Source: Populus alba (taxonomy: Eukaryota > Streptophyta > Magnoliopsida > Malpighiales > Salicaceae). From it: a DNA stretch of 64,000 bases. Location of the stretch: positions 1,178,001 to 1,242,000 of the forward strand of contig NC_133293.1 in assembly GCF_005239225.2 (NCBI RefSeq), in the 5' to 3' direction. The translations under genes were made by a program, and so were the position numbers. The notes under the pieces were generated by a model. It searched no databases. It was not told where the DNA came from and saw only the letters and a program-made list of their open reading frames with translations. How positions within the stretch are numbered: the first letter of the stretch is position 1; every line of letters starts with the position of its first letter. This document shows, piece after piece, positions 22,206-33,800 of this stretch.

Positions 22206-22242
22206 GCCTCCTGCATGCAGAATCGTTCTGCATGCAGGAGGC
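22206..22242. repeat. Perfect 17-bp hairpin with TGCATGCA core
   Basis: The arms 22206-22222 and 22226-22242 are perfectly complementary around a TCG loop. Each arm holds CTGCATGCAG. In the solo LTR (42366-42382 area) the same place is reduced to a short palindrome CTCCTGCATGCAGGAG. Confidence 0.85.
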
Positions 22243-22284
22243 GAGCGGGGGGAAAATAATTCCCCCCGTGCTGTAATATTTTTC

Positions 22285-22490
22285 TTCTCTGGGCCAGATG
22301 GTTTCTGGCCCAGAAATATGTGGGGCGGGCCAGAAGGATTTTGGCCCAACCCGGCGGTCTGGGCCGGTGCCGGCCCAGACCCATGTAGTTTTTTTGGGCC
22401 GAACTCGGCCCAATCCCTTTCGGGCCGAGTTCGGCCCAACGACTTTCAGGCTGGGGCCGGCCCATTTAGTTGGGCCGGCCCAGCCCAGTT
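22285..22490. repeat. Chain of GGCC-rich hairpins in the LTR leader
   Basis: Consecutive stems: CTGGGCCAGA/TCTGGCCCAG (about 22289-22313), GGTCTGGGCCGG/CCGGCCCAGACC with a 2-nt loop (about 22356-22381), a 16-bp perfect pair GGGCCGAACTCGGCCC (22396-22411) with its complement (22422-22437), and TGGGGCCGGCCCA/TGGGCCGGCCCA (about 22452-22483). The solo LTR keeps hairpins at the same place with different sequence (42424-42560). All carry TGGGCC/GGCCCA, which is also the TCP-bound site II motif. Confidence 0.8.
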
Positions 22491-23477
22491 AGTATATTAA
22501 TATATTATATTATATTATTATATTATTATATTATGCATGTGTGTGTATATATGTATATTTTTTTTTTTTCTAAAAAAAATAAAAAAAAAATAAAAAATAA
22601 AAAAATTCTGAAAAGTAAAAAAAATATATTGTTGTTCTTGGTATATATTGATTTGCATTTTTTTTATATACTATGGGGATATAATTTCAGTATTTAAAAA
22701 ACACCTGTTTTCGTAAAAAAAAGAGTTTATAAAAAAAAAAATGTTTTGTTTTCATGCATACGGCCAATACACTAGCACGTTTTGAATGTTCTTTTTATAT
22801 ATATAAAAAATATTGGAAGTTTTAAAAATGTGTTTTCGCATAGATTTCTTAACACAAAATCATTTTCTTGCATTTGTGGATTTTACAACCTGTTTGTAAA
22901 ACTCCAAAGGGTATTGGCCAATATTCCAAAAAACTATAAAAATCTTATTTTGGGAGGAGAAGTTGTGGTTATTGTTCACCGCTAATGTTTGGATGAAGAA
23001 ATCCTTAAAAGGACGAACATCCAAAATATTATCGGGAGTAATAAATCAACGCACATGTTGGAAAGAAGCTTTGGTTGCGATCGAGAACATTTCAAAATTT
23101 TAATTTTAATTTTTGTTTTCCACGGTTTACGAGTTGTGAAAAGTAATTGTTTTTTTAAAAAAATTGTGAAATTTTTCTTCGTTCTTTTATTCTCTTTTCC
23201 TTGCGATTTACGAGTTGACGGGATTAGAAAACACCAGCACCATAGACTATAGAGCAAACCAAACACCAAGCAGCTTACCTTAGGTATGGCGTACTAGGGG
23301 TGCTAGTACCTTCCCTTTACGCAACCAGTCCCTTGCCTTAGAATCTCTGAAAGACCAGTTAGGGTTCCTAGTGACCAAATACTAGGTGGCGACTCCAAAG
23401 AACCAAATCATCAGAACACAACGAAAATCGCCAACCGATGTCGTGCCTTATTATAAATTTTTTGAGAGGGTGTGACA

Positions 23478-25520
23478 CTTACCCTAGTTTTATAGGAATA
23501 AATTCTTAGACCAATAGAACAATTTAAGACAAAGGAATAAGTCTATCAAGGAGTATATAACACTGTTTAACAATTACATTATGAGATGTGTTATAAGAGA
23601 GAATAAAGGCATGACTTTGCGTAGATTTTATAAAGGCTTGAATGATGATCTTAGAAAAGAAGTTGTATTTCAAGGTGTATTTACCATTGACCAAGTTTAT
23701 ACCTTAGTTAAAGACTACAAGTTGGTCACAAAGAATCAGTGGATAAATCGTCATAACCCTTATAGTATCCATACTAGGTCCCAATTTAGAAGTAGTGATT
23801 CTTTGATAAGTGCTCCACCCCCACAAACCTAATCCTAGTAGTGCCCAACTTTATAAGAAAGAAAAAGACAAACGAGTTGTCAATGAAGGGTCTAAGGGGA
23901 GTTCAAAGATTAAGTGTGCTAATTGTCTATGTTTTGGTCGTATCTTTTTAGATTGCACCTCTAAACCCTTAGTCATCCAAAAATATAAGGATATAGGTAA
24001 AGAGAAAGATTGTAATGTTAAAGTGTATGAGCCTAATCTTGAGGATTTAAGTGATCTAGATAACGAGGATATGCAAGAAGAGGGACTTAACATAATGAAT
24101 CCACATGAGCTTGAGAATGAGGTTAAAAAAGAGTCTGATATGTCTGCTTTAATGGCAGAGGAAGTTTTAGGTAACTCTTCAGTTGAATAGCCTAAAGAGA
24201 TAAATATGGTCTTAGAAGAGTCTCATGATATTAGTCCTCCTAAACTATTTGGTTCCTCACCCCACATGCTTGGTGTCCAACACATCATAGGTTTAACGCA
24301 AAATATTGAGCTTCCTAACCCCTTACCTCATGCACGTGATGAGGAAAATGAAGATAATCCTAGTTTACATTATTGTGTCCATACCATATCTACATAGGTT
24401 TTAAACAATGTTTGTCTCATTCCACACCCTCAATCATTTAGTGTTCATAGTTACAAACCTGAAAAGCTTATAGAACACCTTCCCATATCTCCTTCGATAG
24501 GATGTCTAAGTCAGCTAAGTCGTTACCATGTAGAGTTCATAATTTTCATATTGAGATCATGAAACAAATTCAAGCAAATAATGAACAATACAAATTTCAA
24601 ACTGATTTACTTAAGTATCATGATGCACTTAATGTTGGAGATTATTTCATGATACAAATTAGACCTGAACGGTGTCCTTTGAAAATCGATCATAAATTGC
24701 AAGTAAGTAGTGCTAGACCATTCAAAGTGTTGCAAATGATTGAATTAAATAATTATGTCATTAAATTGCCATTAAACTTTGATATTAGCTCTACTTTTAA
24801 CATTAAAGACCTCATTATTTATAAAATACAACCTATCCCTGATGCTTCTTTTGATACCCCTACCTCATTATCCATATCTTTGACACAAAAGGAACATATT
24901 AATGCTACTTTGAATGCACAAGTTGTTCTTACCAGGGATGGTGAACTTCAGCAATTGTTAGTATAAGAGTTTGACAACCAGATTCAGACTATACTTGGAT
25001 TATCAAAGAGACATCACAACAACTTGATCCTTATCTTTGATAGCGTTATCGGAGTTGCCTTGACCTATACTCAACAGGGTAGAGTTCTTCCAACCCCAGG
25101 AGAATTGGTGGGGACGTCAAACCCGAAATATTATTTATGCACGCGTATGATCATAGATGATAGAGGATAGCCCAAACAATTGAGAAATTGAGTTTTAGCT
25201 TATGTTTTAGTTTAATTTATATGAACTTTTAGTTGAGCTTTATTAATTTAGTTTTATTTGTTGGATTTTATTTAATTATTGTTGAGTATTTTATTTAGTG
25301 GGTCATAAGCCTAAATCGCTTGTTCTAGCTAGGGTTTTAATATTTATATCCTACTGTTCTAAATTTTAGACAGTTTTTTATGATTAATGAAGATATTGCA
25401 AACTTTGCATATCTCTAATTTCTTTTTTTTTATTCTTTAGTTTTTTTTTTCTTTAAAGGTTCTTTATTTTCTTGATTTAATTCTTTTTATTTATTGTCCC
25501 GCATCAATATAAGATCAATT
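23478..25520 (+). pseudogene. Decayed Ty3/gypsy element, gag joined directly to the integrase C-terminus (right copy)
   Basis: Same structure as 6150-8169, plus strand. Gag block RFYKGLNDDLRKEVVFQG (23620), zinc knuckle with its first Cys kept but its His replaced by Arg (CANCLCFGRIFLDC), acidic linker, integrase end (RPERCPLKIDHKLQ, RPFKVLQMIELNNYVIKLPL). Different damage from the left copy: TAG at 24188 and 24396, a shift near 24500, and a stop near 24964. Its 5' end is replaced by the Ogre LTR at 23477. The shared deletion of protease through the integrase core shows both copies descend from one deleted ancestor. Confidence 0.75.
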
Positions 25521-26229
25521 TTGCAGATACACATGGAAGATTTATTCTGTGAGGCTACTGACACTAACTGGTGTTTACGGCTTCTGGAAGCATGTTTCTA
25601 AGCTCGAGAGGAGAGAAACAAGGCGATATCTGGAGATGTTTTACATTCTCAAGTTCCAGGATCTGGTTTGTTATCTCTTCCAGCTTCTTGAAATTAAAGG
25701 ACCATTTTGGGGTGCCTATCAAGGCTTAGCACCTTTCCATAAAAAGAGAATGCATGTCAATTGTTCACATGGTTGTCAGGACTCAGGACCATTTTCTGTT
25801 TACCTGTACATTTATTCGTTAAACTGATTCTTCGACTATTACCAATGGAGGAGAAAACCGAATCTTAATATCGATGAATTAAGTGTGTGTGCTTGGCATC
25901 ATCATAGTTTTTGCTTCTGTGATTTGAAAAACGCAACAAATTATAGTTTTTTCATAAAAAAATTTTAGCAGAACTCAAAAAACAGTTTCAATAACCATTA
26001 AACAAACTCCTAAGAGCACTAATACCTTGAAGAATTTACATGGGCCTCCTGTATTTTTGCTTCAGGTAACACTAGCAGTTGAGGAGTTAACACTGATACT
26101 GGGTGAAGAAGGTCTGAGGGCTGCGTGCATGTTCTGTTTCTGTTTAGAAGGCTTTTATGGAGGAAAGTCTTGCTTCTTTAGCTGCGATTTCTGCCTATGC
26201 AGAACGATGTAGTTGATGGCGTACCTTCT

Positions 26230-29200
26230 TTAATCAGTGGACGAGTCTTGTGATTAACCCTTCATTAGCTTTGGCACGAAGAGATTAATGCTGTAGATTA
26301 AATTTTGTATATAATAATTCACAAAGAAATTATTAATATTATCACAAAAAAATAATTAAAAAAATTAAAAGGCAATATAAAAAGAGAGTAAGTGGGCCTA
26401 GGAGGATGAGCTAGTACGCTTAGTCTAAAATAAAGAAGTATAGGCAGTTAGGTACGCTTAGTCTAAAATAAAGAAGTATAGGCAGTTAGGCACGCTTAGG
26501 CCTCCAAATTCAAATTCCCGCACTTGACTTTTTTTTAACGGGCAGATGATGCCCTAATTTTTTTAATACAACAAATACTTATGTTAATAATAATATATAT
26601 ATATATATATAGTTTTAGCTTTTAATTGTAATTTAATTAACCCCCGTAATTTTTTAAATTTGTCTGTAACATCATTCTGAAGCTTAGTAAATCACGTGTG
26701 TGCCCTCGCACACGTGACTCTCACTTGAAGCTACTTTTAATTTAGGACAAACTAGAAAATTTACCCGCGCTTTGTTTTGATAATGTTTTCTACATGTGAT
26801 ATTAAATAATGTGTAATCAAAGATTAAATAAAGTATACTCTTTATACATATAAATTAGATATTTAATCCGCGTTTGGCTACGGATTTTATAAATTTTTTT
26901 CAGCAAAAAAAAAAATAAGAATATATATGCCTATACAGCATGTTTTTTGAAGAAAAAAATATAATCATAAATCAAAAGCCCTATACATGCATTTAATAAA
27001 TTAATACTTTACCTATAACTGCAAAAAAAAAATATATGTTAACGCACCTATTTGATATGGATTGGATAATGTTTTTTCTAATACAAAAAAAAATATAAAT
27101 GTTTAGGTGTTGTTAATATTTTTTTTTACATTAAATAAATTGAAAAATCAGTGTTTATTTATAATAAAATAAGAATAAGAATAATATGGGCTAATAAAAA
27201 AAAATGTAGGATGTGAAGTTAATTTTTAAATTAATAAAATTAAATACCACGCAATATATATCAAACACTGTCTGAATAAAGAGACGAGACCGTACAACCT
27301 TGTCAAAATGGTAGTCTTCTCATTTTGGAGGAAAAGAGGCTTGTTTGTAGAGAAAAGGAAATACCGGGCAGCCTGTATTCGTTATAGCTTTTTTTCTTTC
27401 TTTTTTTTTCTTTCTTTTTGCCAGCTTGGTACTAATGTGATATTGTTTATATTGATTTAGATCCTATTTAAAAAGATTTCTATCTTGGAACTAAAATAAA
27501 ATAAAACTACTTAAAATAATATTTTTTCAGAACACTCACAAACTTACCGTCATAAAATTTAGTTCTCCGGCCAATTGATTCGAGACCTGACTGACCTAGA
27601 GCTAGAATCAAGCTGGGTTAAAAAAAATACAAAGAAAAAAAAAACTCAGTATGACCCGGCGATCTAATGGGTTGACCCGGCAAGACTCAGTTAAAAACTC
27701 GATTGCAACTTGTTGACTTTTTTTTTGTACTAAAACGATACTGTTTTGATTTTAAAAAAAAAATTACCTGAACAACTTAGTGATCTAGTTAAAACCCAAA
27801 ACTCAGGCTTTAGATCGGGCCGGTCATCAAGCCAGTCTAAAAATTATGCTTCCAGATCTAGTTAAACAAGCAGAACAAATAAGTTATACCTATCAAATAT
27901 GAAAATAATGAAAAGATTATAGATTGACCGATTTTAATTCCACCTAGATAAATAGTTTTGAACTAGGACTCCTTCACAAAAATCAATTTTTATGAATTTT
28001 CAAACTGCACCCGTGATAAATTGCTAATTTTAAATTTGAGATCTTCAACTAAAAAATATAGTTTTTATGTGAAGAACTTAAGCTAACACCACATCACACG
28101 AGTTTGAATTCAAGTTTAAGAATCAAGAACGCCCTCCTTGCATGAAAACAGGAGTAAAAAACTCAGCTTTAACATGTATTTAATAACTTATAGTAGTTAT
28201 TTTTTTAAAATATATTTTGTTTAAAAATATATTAAAGTAATTTTTTAATTTTTTAAAATTTATTTTTAATATCAACACATTAAAATGATTTTAAAATATA
28301 AAAAAATTAATTTTAAATAAAATATTTTAAATTTTACCTAACTTCTATTTACAACTCAATACCAAACAGGCAAAAATGCATTTGATAAGAAAGGGACGCT
28401 ACAACACAAAATTAGATATTTAGAGTAAATTAAAATATTATCTTTTTAAAAAAATCAAAACTATCCATCAACCGCGCAGGTCACCAATAAGGGAGTCGAG
28501 CAGACCGGACAACCTTATCAAAAAGGTGGTCTTCTCGTTTTGAAGGAAAAGAGACGTGTCTGTAGGAGATAAAGAAATAACGGGCAGCCTGTCTTCATTA
28601 TAGCTTCTTCTTTTCTTTTTTTTTGCCAGCTTGGTATTAATGTTGATATTGTTTATATTGATTTAAATCGAATTTAAAAAAGATTTCTATCTTGGAACTA
28701 AAATAAAATAGTAATAAAAAATCTTAAAACATGCATACAGTTTTTTTTTTTTTTTTGATGTATAGTTAATTTAAATTCTTAATTATTGTTTGTTTTTTGA
28801 AAAAAAAAATACTATTATATCACTTGATTTCACATTTTTATTAAGAAAAATGACTTAATTAAAAAATAATAAGGATTCAAATAATACATGTATAATTCAA
28901 TTTTTATACTATCATAAGCTTTTGAATAACCCGAAAGATCCAAATATAGATTGATTTAGTACGAAAGATGATTTTTTAATTTTTTTTACATTTTATCAAA
29001 AAAAAAAAATCAATGTACATCTTCAACAAAAGCTTATAATATGAGAAATTGTAAAAATAATATGCAATAAACGCACGCTAGGAAATTGTAATTCATAGTT
29101 TTTAGGGGTTTTTTTTTTCTTTGGCATCAATATCTTGGTTTTTCTCCTTTTTTGTATGCATATATGGCAAGATGGATCGATCATGTGCTAGTATTTTTTA

Positions 29201-29304
29201 TTTTATTAGATGGCAAGATATTATTGGTTAAGATGTAAATACATTACTACATAAGCAATCTATGTGTTTTTAACCATAGAATATATTTAAAATTGCATGC
29301 AATC

Positions 29305-29347
<43 letters not shown>

Positions 29348-30700
29348 ATCAACCAACATCAAATAATTTTGAAAATTCACATGCATTTCAAGTCAATTTG
29401 AAGCAATGGCATCTATTTCGGAACAAAAATCAATATTTTTAACATGGAAAAAACGCCAAAATGAATACAATAAATTCTTTATTCAATATAGGAAACTAAA
29501 ATAATAAAGATTATTACTTTGACTCAACAGAAAACTAAAATCCTAATTTAATTAGTAAAAAAGTAAAGATCAATATTCTTAAATAATAAAATCTGAAATA
29601 ATTGCACTTTCTAAATACAGTATTTTAAAATATTATATTTAACAGGTGTGGCACTTTAATTCAGAAAATAAAAAATAAAATCCTGGAGCCATTGAAGCTC
29701 CGACAACAATATCCCGTTATCGATAAAAACTCTCCATAAATATCAAGAAAGGCCACCGAAAATGAATAGCGTGAACCATGTACATAATTCAAAGATGGCA
29801 CGTGTCCTCCTCACTTTTAGATGGTGCTTGTAGGCTGTAGCTCATGTTTTCTAGCGTAGTAAAAAATTAAAGATGAATTAACGGAGTCACATGAATAACC
29901 AAAGGCATGTAAGCCTGATAATTTTAGCTGACTCATGTGGTACGCCGTTCATTTATTTGTAATTTTTTTTTTTATATTATTAAATTTATTTTGTCAAGAT
30001 TTTTCTTAATAATAATAGTAATATTATTATTAAAATTTCACAATGACTATGAAGTCTCTTTATTATTTTTTTTAACTTTCTCTCCCTTTTTATAAATTAC
30101 AAGGAGAAAAGAGAAACAATAAAAAAATAATAAAAACTTTTTGAGCACATCTTTATAATGACACCGCAAATATTATTAAGAAGATTTCAATGAGATAAAT
30201 ACAATAACATTAAAAAAAATCATAAATAATAAAAATAGTAAATTATATGATTCATCTAAAGATATTAAAGTTTATTTATTTTTAGATTGTTCATGTAATT
30301 TTTTTTTTGTTGTTAAATTTATCATATTAAGATCATTATTAAAATTTCAGTGTAACTCTAGGATTTTTTCTTTCATTCATTTTCTTTCTCTCTTCTTATT
30401 AAATACTGTGCTTATCATATTTGTATGATATTTGAGATTCATGGATTGCAGATATATCTCCACTTTTTTGCATTGTATTATTTTATTATATATTTGTTTT
30501 ATACTATATAATAAAAAAAATGCTCTCTAAGGGCTGGTTTCATTGAACTCTTTCCCAAATTCCCATGATACCGCATGTCACTCAAAGCTTTGACGTGACA
30601 TTAAAATCTTTTTTATTTCCTTTTTCTTTCCTGAAATTAAAATACTGTACTAAAAGAGTTTTTTCCAAATTCTACTACGTTCCAAAATGTTTTCTCACCG
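26230..30700. other. Gene-free intergenic part of the right arm
   Basis: Mirror image of 965-5440. It contains the 44-bp tandem duplication (26420-26495), the CACGTG hairpin (26694-26719), the 0.22-kb direct repeats (27273-27505 and 28487-28713), a dispersed repeat (28180-28390) and the AAT microsatellite. Short open frames conserved between the arms near 25549-26212 reflect overall identity and are not evidence of a gene. Confidence 0.65.
29305..29346. repeat. AAT/ATA microsatellite, 14 units
   Basis: 42-bp pure trinucleotide run, one unit longer than the mirror locus at 2335-2373. Confidence 0.95.
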
Positions 30701-30717
30701 TATGCTAGAAAGGAAAA

Positions 30718-30800
30718 CACGTGGAAAGAAAACGAAACAAAAAGATGACGTGGATTTCGAAGAAGTAAACCGTTAATCCAATACAGACGCCCGGACGTCA
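30718..30800 (+). promoter_or_regulatory. ACGT-core box cluster upstream of IBR3
   Basis: CACGTGG (30718-30724), TGACGTGG (30746-30753) and GGACGTCA (30793-30800) lie 35-117 bp before the start codon. Such boxes are bZIP/ABRE-like. No clear TATA box sits at a standard distance. Confidence 0.45.
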
Positions 30801-30834
30801 TTCATCTTCTTCTCCAAATTGCAAGAAGGAAAAA

Positions 30835-33800
30835 ATGGCGAATCGTACGTATGATTTGTTAGGTCAAGTTCAAACAGCTCACCAATTCGATCACGACTCC
30901 TTATTCCGCTATGCCTCTGTCCATGTCCCTGGCTTCCCTTCCCCTGCAGCTTCAACCTTCACCGTCAAACAGGTAAGTGCACTATTACTAAACTCTTACC
31001 AATCATTTTTTTAAATTTTTTTTCTTATGATTTTGTTTGTGTATTTTAGTTTGGACATGGACAATCGAATCCGACGTTTTTATTGGAAGTGGGAAATGGA
31101 GGTTCCGTGAAACGCTACGTATTGAGGAAGAAACCTCCTGGTAAATTGCTTCAGTCTGCCCATGCTGTGGATAGAGAATATCAGGTAACTTCTGTTTGGT
31201 TGTAAGAAAAACTTAGGTTTTGGTTTGATTGATTGGAAAGTTATTGCTGCGATTATGAGAAATTTTAAGGAAAAAGTGAAATTTTAGGAACTGTTTGATT
31301 GCTATGAAATGACAGGGAAAATTTAACCGTGGAGTAATTTACTTATTTATTTATTATGTTTCGTGACAGGTTCTTCGGGCGCTTGGTGAACATACTGAAG
31401 TTCCAGTTCCCAAAGTGTTTTGTTGGTGTATGGATGCGAGTGTGATTGGAACTGATTTTTACATCATGGAGTTTTTGGAAGGGCGCATTTTCATGGATCC
31501 TAAGCTTCCGGTATATTTATACATATATATATAATTTCGATTGCGTTGTGGAATATGAGCTTGAGGGTTTGAATATTTGTACTCATCGTGTTTTGATTCA
31601 GGGTTTGGCGCCGGAGAGGAGGGAGGCAATTTATAGAGAAACTGCCAAAGTATTGGCTGCTTTACATTCTGTTGATGTGGATGCTATTGGTTTAGGAAAA
31701 TATGGACGGCGAGATAACTATTGTAAAAGACAGGTGGGTGGATCTTCCTTCAATATGCAAGCTTGCCTATATTTAATTCATAGTTTATACATACTAGTAC
31801 CAGCACCGTAAATGGAGTCAAAGCAGTGTTTTGATTGCGAACAGGGTGTTTGAAGGGCAGTTTTACTATTTCCTTTGCACACAATGGTGGTTCTTATGAT
31901 TGTGTTTTTTAATTGTATTTTTGTGCCTATTTAGGTAGAGAGATGGACCAAACAATACATTGCATCAACTGGTGATAATAGGTATCCGAGTAATCCAAAG
32001 ATGTTAGAGCTGGCTCATTGGTTGCAGCAACATATTCCTAGTGAAGATTCCTCAGGAGAAGGAATAGTTCATGGGGACTTTCGCATTGATAATGTTGTAT
32101 TTCATCCCATTGAGGTCTGTTGTTGTAAATGCTTTTAGTTCTTTTTTAAATTTAAATGCATATATTCATCTTTGTGTGAGGACAGTGAGGTACTTGAATG
32201 TTTGATTAAAGTATTTGGCCGGAGTTTAACATGGTAAAGAGATGTGAAAGACTGTGAGATTAGTGCTTTAGATGATTGTATTGTGTTTGCAATTCCATTG
32301 CTATAAATCTTTTTTGAAATATGAATATTTTAGATAGTATCAGGAATCTAAAGTGACTCTTGATGTGCAGGATCGAGTAATTGGTATTCTCGACTGGGAA
32401 TTATCCACATTAGGAAACCAGATGACTGATGTTGCGTACAGCTGTTTGGTATTGACCCAAATTTCTTTCTTTTTTTATGGAAAGAGTGTTTCCCCTGTAT
32501 TTTGTTTTACCTTATGGTGCACATGCCAGACTTTCCTTTCTTATGCTTTGGGTATGGTCGACAAAAAATATAGAGGATAAATACTTTTTCTTTAGCTTTT
32601 AAGCAACATTTTTAAGCTGATTGTATTCATTGTCCTTGGCAGGCTTACATTGTGGATATTAACCATGAAAATCAACAAGTGGGTAAAGGCTTTGAACTTA
32701 CCAGAATTCCAGAAGGAATTCCTTCACAAGCAGAATATCTGGCAGAATACTGCGCTGCATCTGTAAAAAACCCATTGTGAAACTCTTATTTAATATTGCT
32801 ATCCTTCTGCATTGTTCAAATGTGATTCTTTGCAAGGAAATCAAACTATATGGACATGTATTCTTCGTGGGTTTCTTGAAAATTGAATTTAGTAGTTGGT
32901 TCAGATAGATATGAGTGTACTTTATTGAGCAAATATGAATGTACGTGTTACTAATGCAACTAAACTGAACATATTAGATTTTGGAAATGATGCATTTTGT
33001 GCCAAAAACTCAGTTATTTCTTCTTATGACTTTCTGAAAGCACTTTAACTACTTGCGATTGCAAACTGAAGGAAACTGACACACAGCTGTGAATTCTATT
33101 TCTTTTTAAGTCATGAATCCTAGGCAGGATTGATTCCAGGCTTTTCAGCATGTCTCTAGTCTCCTAGGGCTGTTGACCTACAATATATTCTGAAGTTCTC
33201 ATTTAAAAGTGTCATATACACATATTCTTTGGATATTTATTCCCTTTGGGAAGATATCAAGGTAACTACAAGATGTGTGGTAAATGTTTAAGAAATAGAT
33301 CTAGTGACTTGTAGAGAAAGCTGGTAAATGTTTAAAAAGTTTGTAGTTTTTAGTGCTTAGAAGTAGGAGAAATTGACGTGTATGTTTTGAATGTTTCTGT
33401 ATCAATGAATGACATGAATGCTTGTTAGTGTTGATTCTGGCATGTTTTACACTCATGCAACTATGAAGCTACTCACTGCTTGCTCTTTGCTTGTTTTGTA
33501 AATGCTCATGGTAGATAGATATTTTATAGATTTTTATCTGAAAATGTTGCAATTTAGGGAAAACCATGGCCTGCTGCTGTGTGGAAGTTCTATATTTCCT
33601 TGGCTATGTTTCGTGGGGCAGCAATCCTTGCAGGGATATACAGTCGTTGGCTTATGGTATTGTTCAAAGATAAAACTTGATATTTTAGTGTGAAGCTTGT
33701 GGTAAAAGCTCTATCAGTGGAAGGTCGATAAATTAACATTGTGTTTTGTCCTCGTGACATTGCAGGGCAATGCCTCAGGAGGTGAACGTGCTCAAAATGC

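Larger units (their letters stand above)
20809..23477 (+). mobile_element. Ogre/Tat 3' LTR, 2669 bp
   Basis: It starts TGTTGTAACCC directly after the polypurine tract and ends GTGTGACA at 23477, where the gypsy remnant shared by both arms begins. It is the same family as the solo LTR at 40932-43724. The order inside is: a region of repeated 'aattgaag/ggggc' phrases, two U3 hairpins (21521-21614), TATA box (21849), purine-rich leader, splice-donor-like GT (22150), GC-rich hairpin chain (22206-22490), AT-rich part, and a conserved end block (about 23268-23400, shared with the solo LTR). The 5 bases after it (CTTAC) are the expected target duplication, but their mate is not present before the 5' LTR fragment. 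Confidence 0.92.
23478..31680. repeat. Right arm of the giant inverted repeat
   Basis: Reverse complement of 1-8169. It contains the right copy of the gypsy remnant (23478-25520), intergenic DNA, the IBR3 promoter and IBR3 exons 1-4. Homology probably continues past 31680 into the part of the left copy outside the window. The left limit is set by the Ogre LTR inserted in this copy. Confidence 0.93.

Noticed and set aside
11684..23477. A single intact Ogre element with paired LTRs
   Set aside because: LTR divergence, unmatched flanks and an impossible gap size argue against the two LTRs being mates.
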